NCBI RefSeq assembly: GCF_011299555.1
Contig: NZ_CP049857.1
Location: forward strand, 1,488,001 to 1,552,000
Reading direction: 5' to 3'
Origin: Dysgonomonas sp. HDW5A
GTDB lineage: Bacteria > Bacteroidota > Bacteroidia > Bacteroidales > Dysgonomonadaceae
DNA length: 64,000 nt
Shown: positions 19,517 through 29,272 of the stretch, piece by piece
Numbering within the stretch: position 1 is the stretch's first letter
Layout of the letters: each line of letters starts with the position of its first letter
Translations under genes and position numbers: made by a program
The notes under the pieces: generated by a model
Seen by the model: the letters and a program-made list of their open reading frames with translations, nothing else
Told to the model about the DNA's origin: nothing
Database searches by the model: none

Positions 19517-19942
19517 TAACGCACCCTATTGGGTTTGTTTTTCATTTTGTCTTGATACAAAACGAAACAAAAGATCAAGACTGTGCCTTTTGCTCGACCC
19601 GCTACGGTCTCGAAAGCTAAAACAAAAGAAAACATTTATCCTTGATATCCTTTTGTTTCTTAACGCTTTCATTCGCCCTACGGGTACCCCGTGCAACCGT
19701 CTAGGTCGGGAAGCCTGACGGGCGAAAGCCACTTACGTGCGTCAGCCCAAGTGCATCAGTGCCACAGCCGTTGGCTGACAAGCGAAGCGGGCGTAAAACT
19801 AAACGTGCCGTAAGGCAGTAGGTTTAGTTTAGCCTGTAAGCTTAAGTCAGATAGGCGAGCCACTCAGCACAAAGCCTTTTTGATTCCTTTTGCGGATTTG
19901 GGCAAAAGGAATACAAGCAATCTCTGATTGCGCGTAGTAAAA
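19517..19942. repeat. Large dispersed repeat, copy 1 (about 426 bp)
   Basis: Begins TAACGCACCCTATTGGG and ends near GCGCGTAGTAAAA. It matches, as a reverse complement, 28596-29003 over almost its full length, with scattered substitutions and small indels. It is richer in GC than its surroundings and contains AAGCGAAGC, CAGCCGTTGGCTG and an ACTAAAC/GTTTAGT inverted pair, so it could be structured as RNA. No convincing coding frame: the short frames in it are not kept between the copies. Confidence 0.85.
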
Positions 19943-19963
19943 GACAATTTAATAGAATAAACA

Positions 19964-20010
19964 GTTTCACCCCTACAGCCAAAGCAATAAATAGTTCTGT
20001 GGACCTAAAA
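19964..20010. repeat. Truncated copy of the palindromic repeat
   Basis: TTCACCCCTACAGCCAAAGC followed by AATAAATAGTTCTGTGGACCT matches the right half of the repeat at 21137-21244 and of the inverted copy at 61740-61855. It sits just upstream of trpS. Confidence 0.65.
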
Positions 20011-20035
20011 AGTGCTTAACTCCTGAAAAAATCGC

Positions 20036-20043
20036 TAACTTTG
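20036..20043 (+). promoter_or_regulatory. -7 box candidate for trpS
   Basis: TAACTTTG, an exact TAnnTTTG match, 24 bp before the trpS ATG. The -33 region has no clear TTG. Confidence 0.45.
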
Positions 20044-20067
20044 TATATAGAAACAAAATGATATAGT

Positions 20068-21057
20068 ATGGAAACAGTAGTGAGCGGTATTCGCTCGACC
20101 GGTAATCTCCACTTAGGCAATTACTATGGAGCCCTGAAAAACTTTATAAAAATGCAGGAAGAAAACAAATGTTTCTTCTTTATTGCAGATTATCATTCTC
20201 TTACGACTCATCCGGATCCGAAGATATTACATGGAAATGTAAAGAATGTGCTAACCGAATATCTGGCTGCGGGTATCGACCCCGATATATCGACTATATA
20301 CGTACAGAGTGATGTACCCGAAGTATGCGAACTGTATCTATTGCTGAATATGCATGCATATATGGGCGAATTGGCTAAGACCGTATCTTTCAAAGAAAAG
20401 GCTCGTAAGCAGCCCGAAAATGTGAATGCCGGTTTACTTACCTACCCTACTCTTATGGCTGCCGATATATTGATGCACAATGCCGACAAGGTACCTGTGG
20501 GAAAAGATCAGGAGCAACACCTCGAAATGACTCGCAAATTTGCACGCCGTTTCAACAATTTCTATGGTGTCGAGTATTTTAAAGAACCGATTGCCTACAA
20601 TTTTGGCAGCGAATTAATTAAAATACCGGGACTGGACGGCAGTGGAAAAATGGGAAAATCGGAAGGTAACTGTATTTATCTTTTTGATGAGCCTAAAGTC
20701 ATAGAGAAGAAAGTAAAAAGGGCATTAACAGACGAAGGACCTCAAAGCCCTAATTCTCCAAAACCCGATTGTATCGAAAACCTGTTTACTATTCTGCGTG
20801 TGGTTTCAACCGAAGAGGTAGTGAAACATTTCGAAGATAAATGGAATTCATGCGAAATACGTTACGGCGATCTTAAAAAGCAATTGGCTGAAGATATTAT
20901 TGCGGTAACATCACCTATTCGCGACCGTATTCTTCAAATTCAGGACGATGAGGCATACTTACACAAGGTAGTAACCGAAGGTACTGAAAAAGCCCGTGAA
21001 AGTGCCCGTAAAACATTACGGGAGGTACGTGAGATAATGGGATTCAAGAATTTCTAA
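20068..21057 (+). CDS. trpS: Tryptophanyl-tRNA synthetase
   Basis: Class I aminoacyl-tRNA synthetase charging tRNA-Trp, 329 residues, the usual bacterial length. The HIGH-type motif is in TGNLHLGNYYGALKN near the N-terminus and the KMSKS-type loop is GSGKMGKSEGN near residue 195. Tryptophan-pocket blocks such as YPTLMAADILMHNADKVPVG are present. Single gene, with a candidate promoter upstream and a strong terminator downstream. Confidence 0.97.
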   Translation: METVVSGIRSTGNLHLGNYYGALKNFIKMQEENKCFFFIADYHSLTTHPDPKILHGNVKNVLTEYLAAGIDPDISTIYVQSDVPEVCELYLLLNMHAYMGELAKTVSFKEKARKQPENVNAGLLTYPTLMAADILMHNADKVPVGKDQEQHLEMTRKFARRFNNFYGVEYFKEPIAYNFGSELIKIPGLDGSGKMGKSEGNCIYLFDEPKVIEKKVKRALTDEGPQSPNSPKPDCIENLFTILRVVSTEEVVKHFEDKWNSCEIRYGDLKKQLAEDIIAVTSPIRDRILQIQDDEAYLHKVVTEGTEKARESARKTLREVREIMGFKNF

Positions 21058-21080
21058 AAAACAATCACGATATATATAAT

Positions 21081-21112
21081 AAAAGGCTGATTTCTTGCGA
21101 AATCAGCCTTTT
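21081..21112 (+). terminator. Terminator of trpS
   Basis: AAAAGGCTGATTTC - TTGC - GAAATCAGCCTTTT, a perfect 14-bp stem with a 4-nt loop, 24 bases after the trpS stop. It is symmetrical and could serve the leftward acyltransferase gene too. Confidence 0.9.
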
Positions 21113-21136
21113 GTATTATTTGGTAGCGTTAAATAT

Positions 21137-21244
21137 TTAATGATATATCTTTATTGGTAGAGGCAGACCTATGTGTCGGTACTAAATAGGTGAACACACA
21201 GGTTCACCCCTACAGCCAAAGCTATAAAAAGGTCTGAGACTTTA
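21137..21244. repeat. Modular palindromic repeat, full-length copy
   Basis: The core 21157-21213 runs from GTAGAGGCAGACC to GGTTCACCCCTAC. It is flanked left by TTAATGATATAT and right by AGCCAAAGCTATAAAAAGG, then TCTGAGACTTT. The same order of parts appears inverted at 61740-61855. It fills the gap between trpS and the acyltransferase gene. Confidence 0.8.
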
Positions 21245-21245
21245 G

Positions 21246-22427
21246 TTACATATTGTTTTTGGGCTTTAAAAACCGGTTTGTCAAATATCTTCGTACCGGT
21301 ATATCGTAAAATTTCAAACAGATATAGGCTACAATAATACTTCCTGCAACAACTCCTGCTGCACCAGGCAATGATTCTTCAAATGTGAGATCATTATTCT
21401 TCACCCAAGCAAAATACAGATAAATAAAGGGGTAATGTACCATATACAAAGGATAAGAAATATCTCCCAAGAACTTGCATACACGAGTCGTGTACTTATC
21501 GGTAGTATTTCCTGAAGCTCCCAAATAGACTAGAAGCGGAAAAAATACAACACAGCATACAGTATCATATATACCGTTCATCCATAAATATTCGGCTCCA
21601 CCTATACGTGGTACAGCTAAAAGAGCTACGATAAACAAACTGCATATCCAAAAAGCTCCTTTTATATTAGCAGGCTTGAAGATACGAGAAAGAAGTAGTC
21701 CGGCAGAAAATGAGAATAACAAGCGAAAAGAGCCTCCGGTAAATTCTTCTCCTGTCAGTGAAAACCCTACACATATATCACCTAATGGTCCCCATACAGC
21801 AAATGAAGCCAAGCCGCATCCGGCAACAAAAACCAATACTGCAAGAGCTTTAGTTGAGAGCTTACGAATAAACAACACATAGAGAATATTACCGATATAC
21901 TCAAAAAACAAAGACCAACTGGGTCCATTCAATGGGAACATCTCCCCTACACCTCTTATTTCGGTTCCTGTAGTAGCCGGAATCAAAAACATATTCAACA
22001 ATGTGGCAATAAGCAAAGCCACAACAGGTACTACCGATACATCCCATACAGAGCAGCCTTGGGTATAGAACATGATGGCCCCTATGATAGCTCCCATTAC
22101 AACCATCGGGTGAAGACGTATAATCCGGCGTTTGATGAAATCTTTGGGTTTCATTGTACCCCAACGATCGTCGTAAGCATAACCGACAACAAATCCTGAC
22201 AGTATAAAGAAAAAGTCGACTGCTAAATAACCGTGATTGATTCTTTGGTCTAAATGACTGGTCGCAAAGGCTTCAAATATGTGGAAGCATACAACCATGA
22301 TAGCCGCCACTCCACGTAATCCATCGAGTATGTTGTAATGTGGCTTGGTATCTGCAAATGCAGCGTCAGAGATTTGAGTTTTCAGCATTAAATTTAGTTT
22401 TTGAGGAATAAATAACTTTAAAGACAT
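21246..22427 (-). CDS. Membrane acyltransferase (acyltransferase 3 family)
   Basis: Inner-membrane O-acyltransferase of the OafA/OpgC type, 393 residues with about ten hydrophobic segments. The family signature is near the N-terminus: YNILDGLRGVAAIMVVCFHIFE, then HGYLAVDFFFILSGFVVGYAYDDR with the conserved Arg-rich IKRRIIRLHPM. Such enzymes acylate surface sugars or lipid-linked glycans; the acceptor here is unknown. An ATG 13 codons in (22388) is an equally possible start. It lies 124 bp downstream of the Crp-like regulator, same strand. Confidence 0.9.
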   Translation of the reverse strand: MSLKLFIPQKLNLMLKTQISDAAFADTKPHYNILDGLRGVAAIMVVCFHIFEAFATSHLDQRINHGYLAVDFFFILSGFVVGYAYDDRWGTMKPKDFIKRRIIRLHPMVVMGAIIGAIMFYTQGCSVWDVSVVPVVALLIATLLNMFLIPATTGTEIRGVGEMFPLNGPSWSLFFEYIGNILYVLFIRKLSTKALAVLVFVAGCGLASFAVWGPLGDICVGFSLTGEEFTGGSFRLLFSFSAGLLLSRIFKPANIKGAFWICSLFIVALLAVPRIGGAEYLWMNGIYDTVCCVVFFPLLVYLGASGNTTDKYTTRVCKFLGDISYPLYMVHYPFIYLYFAWVKNNDLTFEESLPGAAGVVAGSIIVAYICLKFYDIPVRRYLTNRFLKPKNNM

Positions 22428-22440
22428 AACAACCTATCGC

Positions 22441-22485
22441 TGTTTTGCTTTCCAAAGCAATAAATAGTTATGCGAACTTAATGCG
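22441..22485. repeat. Truncated palindromic-repeat fragment
   Basis: CCAAAGCAATAAATAGTTAT and the following GCGAACTTA repeat, almost base for base, the right-hand part of the inverted repeat copy at 61740-61771. It lies between the Crp-like and acyltransferase genes. Confidence 0.6.
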
Positions 22486-22551
22486 GCAAAAATACAACGT
22501 ATTTCTTTGCAAAAGTTTGTCCTAAATCAAAATTGGCAATCAAGCCTGAAA

Positions 22552-23115
22552 TTAATCATTGGCTCGAAGTCGGCTGAGTGTAGAAAGGGTAATCCCTAAA
22601 TAGGAGGCAATATATCTTAAATTGGTTCGCTGTTCCACATAAGGAAACTGCTTTTTGAATTCTTCGTACCGTTCTTTGGCAGGTAAAGTCAGACGTTCTT
22701 TGTGACTGCGATGCAAGCGTCTGTATTCATTCTGATGAATGATTCGCCCCCAATTACTCAATTCAAGGTTAGTTTCGAAAAGGCGGGTCAGATCAGTTAG
22801 CAATATACTGTAAACCTCCACGTCTTCGAGCGTTTCGACAAACTCTTCACTCACTTTTTTATAATACAACTCATCCATACTGAATACAATACCTCCTTCA
22901 CAGGAAAATGAAGTTGTTATCTCTTCACCATCGACCAACCAGAAAGAGCGTGTCATTCCCTTTTCGAGGAAATAGGCATATTTACAATATATATCTTTCT
23001 TTATCAACTGATGCCTTTTAGGAAAATGACACAAAGTGACGCAGGTTTCCAATTCCCCTATGGTTTCATCGGAAATAGGATATAAAGATTTCATATTGTT
23101 TATAATATTTTCCAT
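22552..23115 (-). CDS. Crp/Fnr-family transcriptional regulator
   Basis: A 187-residue regulator with an N-terminal cyclic-nucleotide-binding-type beta-barrel (CHFPKRHQLIKKDIYCKYAYFLEKGMTRSF region) and a short C-terminal helix-turn-helix (NLRYIASYLGITLSTLSRLR). The ligand-binding Arg/Glu of true CRP is not evident, as in most Bacteroidota members. The frame is open to 23211, but a strong promoter at 23209-23238 puts the transcript start inside that extension, so the start is ATG 23115 (or ATG 23124). It may control the acyltransferase gene just downstream; that is inference. Confidence 0.88.
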   Translation of the reverse strand: MENIINNMKSLYPISDETIGELETCVTLCHFPKRHQLIKKDIYCKYAYFLEKGMTRSFWLVDGEEITTSFSCEGGIVFSMDELYYKKVSEEFVETLEDVEVYSILLTDLTRLFETNLELSNWGRIIHQNEYRRLHRSHKERLTLPAKERYEEFKKQFPYVEQRTNLRYIASYLGITLSTLSRLRAND

Positions 23116-23208
23116 GTTCAATAGCATTTTATCTCTCAATACAAACCTGCATGATATCACATCATATAACAGCACAGAACTTTCCAGAATAGGTTTTGAC
23201 CTACATTT

Positions 23209-23238
23209 CAAAGATACAAGTTTTCGATATCAGATCAA
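23209..23238 (-). promoter_or_regulatory. Promoter of the Crp-like gene
   Basis: On the minus strand, TTG (23238-23236), 19 bp, then TATCTTTG (23216-23209). Both boxes and the spacing fit the Bacteroidota consensus. It decides the start of the regulator gene. Confidence 0.7.
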
Positions 23239-23277
23239 TTCCTATTTTAACATTTCTGTTTTTCAATAAGGATATCG

Positions 23278-24756
23278 TTATTTTTCCAAACTGTGGGAAA
23301 GTACATAATAAACAGGAAAACAAGGTACACTCTCGTTATGAAAACGGTCGGAAGCTGTTACCGAATAATAAATTCCTTCCTCTATATCGGGGGTCTGAAG
23401 TTGTATCTTATTACCTCTTATTCCTGTGGCTACTATGCTTTTAACATTCCTGATATCAAAATCCTCAGTCGATGATTCGTAAACGGTATACACCTGACCT
23501 TCCGAAGGATTAGATGATTCCCATTCTAAGGTGGTTGTACCATCGGCAGCACGATAAACCTGCATATTCAGAGGCGAAAGAGGGGCTGTATCATCCAGCC
23601 ATTTCATTGAAGGTAATTTTGCCGGATAAGTATAATAATGCGTCAAAGCATCTTTCAAACCTTTTGTATTGCTCAACACATTGCCTACCCTGTAATAGGC
23701 TGCTCCGGCAGCTTGGCTGGTACGGATAAAATCAACCTGTTGAGTTATATCTTTTAATGGCCAGTTACCTTCTGTAGACATCAACCGATATACTCCAAGA
23801 CCGGGAACTACAAAGCGTCCGTTACTTGTTTTGACCCACTCATCTACATAGGTTCCAAATTTAGCCTCATTGTAATACATCATCGGGTATATTGCATCCA
23901 TCTTTCCGTCCATCATCCATTTACCGGCATCCTGATGTACGCTTGAATAGGCTGTCCATGTACCTTTCATCGGATCAAGGTCTTTGTATCTGCCTATCGG
24001 GCTGCAACTAACCTGCACCCAAGGTTTTTTCTCTTTGGTCTGATCGTATATATCCGATACTAAGGCATTTATATTCTCGCGTCTCCACTCTTGTAATGAC
24101 TTTCCACGACCATACTTGGAAAAAGTATCACTATCGGGAAACTTTCCGGCTGCCTCTGGGTAACGGATATAGTCGAAATGAACACCATCGACATCGTAAT
24201 TGGTAACAATTTCATCGACAACTTTCAGGATATGTTTTCTCGCTTCAGGGTTTCCCGGATCAAGATACCATTCGTCTTTATATAATTTGCAAAGTTGGGG
24301 GTATCGCGATACAACTGATGAACGTCCTTGATCTTTGACTTGTTTTTTTGAACCGAGCGGAAAGGTCACAATCCACGCATGGCACTCGAGTCCTCTGCGG
24401 TGGCATTCCTGTATAGCATAGGCCAATGGATCGTATGCTGTAATAGCTCCAATGGTTTTATCTTTGGAAATATAAGGGCTCCAAGGTTCTATTTTTGATT
24501 GAAAGAAGACATCTCCACGAATTCGCACCTGAAAAAGTATGGTGTTAAAATTTGCCTCCTGTAACTGATCCAAAATCTTGCTCAATTGCTTTTGCTGATT
24601 TTCGGGCGATAAAGAGGGCGAAGGCCAGTCGAGATTCCAGTTAGTTGTCAGCCAGGCTGCACGGACTTCCGTATCGGGATTTTGAGCTGTTAATGGTGCT
24701 GAAACTAGTCCGCACATAAAAATTAAAAGAAGTGAAAGTATTTGTAGTGGCTTCAT
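23278..24756 (-). CDS. GHL10-type glycosidase-like protein
   Basis: Secreted protein of 492 residues with signal peptide MKPLQILSLLLIFMCGLVSAPLTAQ. The main domain is the glycosyl-hydrolase-like family GHL10 (formerly DUF187), a TIM barrel: EVRAAWLTTNWNLDWPS at the start, FQVRIRGDVFF, DGVHFDYIRYP and YPMMYYNE. A fibronectin-III-like C-terminal part follows (PLSPLNMQVYRAADGTTTLEW). Relatives are proposed to act on peptidoglycan or surface sugars. The ATG at 24756 is chosen over one six codons upstream because it begins the signal peptide. Confidence 0.9.
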   Translation of the reverse strand: MKPLQILSLLLIFMCGLVSAPLTAQNPDTEVRAAWLTTNWNLDWPSPSLSPENQQKQLSKILDQLQEANFNTILFQVRIRGDVFFQSKIEPWSPYISKDKTIGAITAYDPLAYAIQECHRRGLECHAWIVTFPLGSKKQVKDQGRSSVVSRYPQLCKLYKDEWYLDPGNPEARKHILKVVDEIVTNYDVDGVHFDYIRYPEAAGKFPDSDTFSKYGRGKSLQEWRRENINALVSDIYDQTKEKKPWVQVSCSPIGRYKDLDPMKGTWTAYSSVHQDAGKWMMDGKMDAIYPMMYYNEAKFGTYVDEWVKTSNGRFVVPGLGVYRLMSTEGNWPLKDITQQVDFIRTSQAAGAAYYRVGNVLSNTKGLKDALTHYYTYPAKLPSMKWLDDTAPLSPLNMQVYRAADGTTTLEWESSNPSEGQVYTVYESSTEDFDIRNVKSIVATGIRGNKIQLQTPDIEEGIYYSVTASDRFHNESVPCFPVYYVLSHSLEK

Positions 24757-24967
24757 ATTTCGAAAAAGTATCAAAAATACACATTTTACTGTTTAGTTCA
24801 CGATTAAGTATCGCAATTTTTTTTGCTCCATCCGAATCTGTCGGAATATACCTATATATCTGTCCTATATTGGCAAACAGGCAAGTTCCCTTTTACTTCA
24901 AAACAATAAAAATGCATGTGAGCTTAAACAGCAATTCAATAACAATAAAACATCCTAAAAGTTTACT

Positions 24968-24975
24968 TATCTTTG
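24968..24975 (+). promoter_or_regulatory. -7 box candidate for fhs
   Basis: TATCTTTG, an exact TAnnTTTG match, 34 bp before the fhs ATG. No TTG at the expected spacing. Confidence 0.4.
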
Positions 24976-25009
24976 TAGAAACCATGATAAAACTACTGAA
25001 TTTTATTTT

Positions 25010-26677
25010 ATGAAAACAGATATTGAAATTGCCAGAAGTATCAAACTTGAGCCTATCAGTAAAATTGCTCAACAGATAAATATAGCTGATGAACACATCC
25101 ATAATTATGGGAAGTACATGGCCAAAGTGCCGGCATCGCTTATCGACAATAACAAAGTAAACCAAAGTAATTTAATATTAGTAACTGCCATAACACCGAC
25201 TAAGGCAGGAATCGGTAAAACAACGGTTTCGATAGGTCTAACTTTAGGCTTAAACAAAATAGGGAAAAAAGCGGTTGTAGCCTTGCGTGAACCCTCTTTA
25301 GGTCCTTGCTTCGGCATGAAAGGCGGAGCTGCAGGCGGAGGTTATGCACAGGTTCTCCCTATGGAGGATATTAACTTGCACTTTACGGGAGATTTTCACG
25401 CCATTACCTCGGCTCACAATATGATATCGGCTTTGCTTGACAATTATTTGTATCAAAACCGAGCAGCAGGAAAAGGGTTGAAAGAAATCCTTTGGAAAAG
25501 AGTACTTGATATTAACGATAGAAGTTTACGATATATAGTTTCGGGATTACATGGTTCTGCAAACGGAATACCCACTGAATCGGGATTCGACATTACTCCT
25601 GCATCCGAAATTATGGCGATCCTCTGCTTATCGAAAGATATTGAGGACTTGAGAAGGCGTATCGAAAAAATCATCTTGGGGTATAACTATGACAACACTC
25701 CTTTTACCGTAAAAGATCTGGGTATTGCCGGATCGATAGTTGTATTGCTTAAAGATGCCATCAACCCAAATCTGGTACAGACTACCGAACACAATGCGGC
25801 GATAGTACATGGTGGTCCTTTTGCCAATATTGCTCACGGATGTAATTCTATTATTGCGACTAAGGTTGCGATGAGCCATGCCGATTATGTAGTTACAGAA
25901 GCGGGATTTGGTGCTGATCTGGGTGCTGAAAAATTCTTCAATATAAAGTGCCGGAAAGCAGGATTAACACCCAAATTAACAGTTATAGTGGCTACTGCAC
26001 AAGGGTTAAAAATGCACGGTGGTGTTGCCATTGAAGATATTAAGAAAGAAAATATCGAAGGCTTGAGAAACGGATTGGCTAATATAGAGAAGCATATCTC
26101 GAATATGCAATCGTTTGGTCAGACGGTAGTTGTCGCCTTCAATAAATACGCACAGGATACTCAGGCAGAGCTGGATATCATCACAGATTTCTGTAAGAGC
26201 AAAAATATAGGATTTGCTATCAACAATGCTTTTTCGGAAGGCGGTGAGGGTGCTGTGGAATTAGCGAATCTGGTAGTCAAAACAATTGAAAACAGTCCTT
26301 CGAAAGCGCTTACATTTACATACGAAGACGACGATTCTATACAACAAAAGGTCGAAAAGATAGCTAAAAAAATATATGGTGCGGATGCTGTTGAATTCAG
26401 TGGTAAGGCTCTCAAAATACTACAACTGATTAAAGGTACGGACATGGAAAAATACCCTGTGTGTATTGCCAAGACACAGTATTCGTTTTCGGAAGACCCG
26501 AAAGCTTACGGTGTAGCCAAAGGTTTTACTTTGACTATAAATGATATGGTAATCAATAACGGTGCTGAGTTTATTGTAGCCATAGCAGGCACTATAATGC
26601 GTATGCCGGGGTTACCCAAGGTACCGCAAGCAAATCATATTGATATTGTTGACGGTTTAATTGACGGTTTAAGCTAA
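25010..26677 (+). CDS. fhs: Formate-tetrahydrofolate ligase
   Basis: ATP-dependent synthesis of 10-formyltetrahydrofolate from formate, feeding purine and formyl-Met-tRNA synthesis. The 555 residues match the family length. Motifs are the P-loop [17 protein letters not shown], then [37 protein letters not shown] and [20 protein letters not shown]. The stop codon merges with a short palindrome. Confidence 0.97.
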   Translation: MKTDIEIARSIKLEPISKIAQQINIADEHIHNYGKYMAKVPASLIDNNKVNQSNLILVTAITPTKAGIGKTTVSIGLTLGLNKIGKKAVVALREPSLGPCFGMKGGAAGGGYAQVLPMEDINLHFTGDFHAITSAHNMISALLDNYLYQNRAAGKGLKEILWKRVLDINDRSLRYIVSGLHGSANGIPTESGFDITPASEIMAILCLSKDIEDLRRRIEKIILGYNYDNTPFTVKDLGIAGSIVVLLKDAINPNLVQTTEHNAAIVHGGPFANIAHGCNSIIATKVAMSHADYVVTEAGFGADLGAEKFFNIKCRKAGLTPKLTVIVATAQGLKMHGGVAIEDIKKENIEGLRNGLANIEKHISNMQSFGQTVVVAFNKYAQDTQAELDIITDFCKSKNIGFAINNAFSEGGEGAVELANLVVKTIENSPSKALTFTYEDDDSIQQKVEKIAKKIYGADAVEFSGKALKILQLIKGTDMEKYPVCIAKTQYSFSEDPKAYGVAKGFTLTINDMVINNGAEFIVAIAGTIMRMPGLPKVPQANHIDIVDGLIDGLS

Positions 26678-26692
26678 GGTTGCAGACCTTTT
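26676..26692. repeat. Short AAGGT/ACCTT palindrome at fhs stop
   Basis: AAGGTTGCAGACCTTTT begins inside the fhs stop codon and belongs to the short palindrome family of this window. Confidence 0.55.
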
Positions 26693-26707
26693 AAGACATT
26701 ATTTCTT

Positions 26708-27556
26708 ATGAAAAAAGTATTCGCCTTGTTTTTACTTCTTGCAATGGTACTCAATACCCGTGCTGCGGTGGTGTATACAAAACAGGATTCGCTTATATAT
26801 GAGAAATATATTAGTCAATTAAAAGCGGAGGTAACTTTACCAATTGGTGAATTGATTGTAAAAACTGCTTTATTTTTTCGGGATACTCCTTATGTAGCCT
26901 CAACTCTCGACAATAATCAAGAGGAACAATTAGTTGTTAATCTGCATCAATTCGATTGCACCACTTTTGTCGAAAACTGTATTGCACTAAGCAGAACGCT
27001 TAAAACAGGGAATTATTCATTTTCAAACTTTTGCAACCAGTTGAAATCGATCCGATACAGGGATGGAGAAATAGAAGATTATACTTCGAGACTTCATTAT
27101 GTAACGGATTGGATATACAATAATTCAAAGAGGGAAATACTGGAAGATAAAACTTTTTCGTTAGGGGGGATAAAAGATACTAAAACAATCCACTTTATGT
27201 CTACGCATACCGATGCTTACAAACCACTGCGTAACAACCTGAAACTACAACAGAAAATAGAAGGTATTGAACAGCAGATAAACAATAGAGCTGAGTATTA
27301 TGTTTTAAAAAAGAAAGACATCAATATAGTCAGCAGTAAAATAAACAATGGTGATATAATAGCTTTTGCAACTGGCATCGAAGGCTTAGATTATACGCAT
27401 ATTGCTATCGCATATCACGACCAAGGAACATTGACTTTTATACATGCTTCAAGTAAAGCAATGAAGGTCATTATAGAACCTCAGTCGCTGTATGATTATT
27501 GCCTGAAATCGACAAAATGTACAGGCGTAAGTATTTTCAGGGCAATTGATTTCTAA
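26708..27556 (+). CDS. DUF1460 N-acetylmuramoyl-Ala amidase-like protein
   Basis: Secreted protein of 282 residues with signal peptide MKKVFALFLLLAMVLNTRAA and a DUF1460 (PF07313) domain, an NlpC/P60-like cysteine peptidase fold. The probable nucleophile is in HQFDCTTFVENCIALSRTL and a conserved His in MSTHTDAYKPL or THIAIAYHD. Bacteroidota members act on peptidoglycan fragments. It lies 30 bp after fhs, so may be co-transcribed, though the functions seem unrelated. Confidence 0.88.
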   Translation: MKKVFALFLLLAMVLNTRAAVVYTKQDSLIYEKYISQLKAEVTLPIGELIVKTALFFRDTPYVASTLDNNQEEQLVVNLHQFDCTTFVENCIALSRTLKTGNYSFSNFCNQLKSIRYRDGEIEDYTSRLHYVTDWIYNNSKREILEDKTFSLGGIKDTKTIHFMSTHTDAYKPLRNNLKLQQKIEGIEQQINNRAEYYVLKKKDINIVSSKINNGDIIAFATGIEGLDYTHIAIAYHDQGTLTFIHASSKAMKVIIEPQSLYDYCLKSTKCTGVSIFRAIDF

Positions 27557-27625
27557 AAGAAAAACTGATATAACTACCAAACTTTTATACAGACCTAAAT
27601 AGTAAACAGGTATTAATTTTGAAAA

Positions 27626-28516
27626 ATGAATAAAGAAATATTCCTAAGAATGAGTAGTTGGTCACAACTCTTCTTCCTTTGTCTTTTTAGCTTTGTCGGC
27701 TTGATGATAGCCGCTGTTCTTACGGTTGTAATAGGCCAATCGACAGGCACTCTGGGGTCGTTAGACTTTATGAAAGCCATGCAAGTAGTTCAGGTTGTTT
27801 TAATCTTCTTAATTCCTTCTTTGTTATGTGCTCATTTATTTCACAAATCGGCTCCTCGATTTCTGAAAATCAATAAACCCATTGATGTTAAGTTCTTACT
27901 GCTTTCGATTCTTCTTATTTTTGCAGTTCAGCCTTTTATAGCTTTCACAGGACATTACAACAGTATGATAACTTTACCTGAATCTCTGGCGGGAGTAGAG
28001 AAAGTGATGAAGATGATGGAAGAGCAAGCTCAAACATTAATCGAAAAAATGCTTACTACCAATTCGGTTCTTGTCTTATTGATAAACTTGTTCGTTATTG
28101 CCATTACTGCGGGTGTCACAGAAGAATTTTTCTTTAGAGGATCTATGCAGCAAACCATCCGGAAAATTTGTAAGAACAGACATCTTGCTGTTTGGATTAC
28201 CGCCTTTATATTTAGCTTTATTCACCTCCAGTTTTACGGGTTTGTTCCCCGTTTGCTTCTGGGGGCTTTATTAGGATATATTTTTCTTTGGTCGGGCAAT
28301 TTATGGATTGCAGTAATTGTACATGCCATAAACAATACAATAGCTGTCTTAACTTTTCACTTCTTTCACAATACACCTATGTACGAGAAGCTCGAAAACT
28401 TTGGGGTAGGTAATACAATCTGGGCTACAGTTGTAAGTATTATTTTAACGGGAACTATATTGGCAATTCTTTCACGAGAGTATCAAAAAAATAACCCGCA
28501 GGATTTTACGATATAA
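27626..28516 (+). CDS. CPBP-family intramembrane metalloprotease
   Basis: Polytopic inner-membrane protein of 296 residues with a CPBP / Abi (PF02517) domain. Catalytic motifs are VTEEFFFRGSMQQTIR (the paired Glu and Arg), AFIFSFIHLQFYGF (His) and IAVIVHAINNTIAV (second His). Such proteins resemble CAAX-prenyl proteases; the substrate is unknown. It ends 79 bp before the second copy of the large repeat. Confidence 0.9.
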   Translation: MNKEIFLRMSSWSQLFFLCLFSFVGLMIAAVLTVVIGQSTGTLGSLDFMKAMQVVQVVLIFLIPSLLCAHLFHKSAPRFLKINKPIDVKFLLLSILLIFAVQPFIAFTGHYNSMITLPESLAGVEKVMKMMEEQAQTLIEKMLTTNSVLVLLINLFVIAITAGVTEEFFFRGSMQQTIRKICKNRHLAVWITAFIFSFIHLQFYGFVPRLLLGALLGYIFLWSGNLWIAVIVHAINNTIAVLTFHFFHNTPMYEKLENFGVGNTIWATVVSIILTGTILAILSREYQKNNPQDFTI

Positions 28517-28595
28517 TATCTTAGTATTTTGTCCTTAGACAATTTAGTGGGTTTATCTATATATAAAGCGAATGAGGATTAAGATATATGTTCTA

Positions 28596-29003
28596 TTTTA
28601 CTGCGCGTAATCAAAGATTACTTGCATTCCTTTTGCCCTAAGCCGCAAAAGGAATCAAAAAGGCTTTGTGCTGCATGGCTCGCCTGCCTGACTTAAGCTT
28701 GCAACCTAAACTAAACCTACTGCCTTGCGGCACGTTTAGTTTTACGCCTGCTTCGCTTGTCAGCCAACGGCTGTGCCACTGATGCACTAAGGCTTACGCC
28801 CGTCAGGTTATTGGCATTACCGATTGTGCGGGGTACCCGTAGGGCGAAAAAAGCGTTAAGAAACAAAAGGACATCGTCGGTTAAACGTTTTTCTTTTGTT
28901 TTAGCTTTTAGTCCGTGACGGGTCGGACAAAAGGTACAGCCTTGATTTTTTGTTTCGTTTTGCATCAAGGCAAAATGAAAAACAAACCCATAAGGGTGCG
29001 TTA
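28596..29003. repeat. Large dispersed repeat, copy 2 (about 408 bp, inverted)
   Basis: Reverse-complement counterpart of 19517-19942, running from TTTTACTGCGCGTAATC to GGGTGCGTTA. The main differences are short indels and a divergent stretch around 28808-28835. The conserved parts include the ACTAAAC/GTTTAGT pair and the CAGCCAACGGCTG palindrome. The rest of the gap to the next gene (29004-29272) is AT-rich and shows nothing I can name. Confidence 0.85.
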
Positions 29004-29272
29004 GGAAAAATAGAACGTATAAATTCAGCTACTAATTAGTATAAATAAACAAGTTGAGTAAAGAAAAATAATAAAGCAGAAAAAAGTGTCACTTTTGTAA
29101 TGTTTGTAATGTTTTTCACAATAAATAACTAACAAACAACGCATTAACAAATCATCAAAATATACACTAAAAGACATATTTTGTAACCTTTGTCCCTCTG
29201 AATATACAAGATTGTTACTTAAACGTAACTTTACTCAAGGGCATAAGAATCGACATAATACAATTGTTCTGG

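Noticed and set aside
19503-19732. Short frames on both strands (71 and 68 codons) inside repeat copy 1
   Set aside because: No start signal, no family resemblance, and not conserved in repeat copy 2.
27614-27621. TAATTTTG -7 box before the CPBP gene
   Set aside because: It lies five bases before the ATG, so the transcript would begin at or after the start codon.
28717-28968. 83-codon frame on the minus strand inside large repeat copy 2
   Set aside because: It lies wholly in the non-coding repeat, and the corresponding frame is not kept in copy 1 (19517-19942); composition is Arg/Lys-rich like many chance frames.
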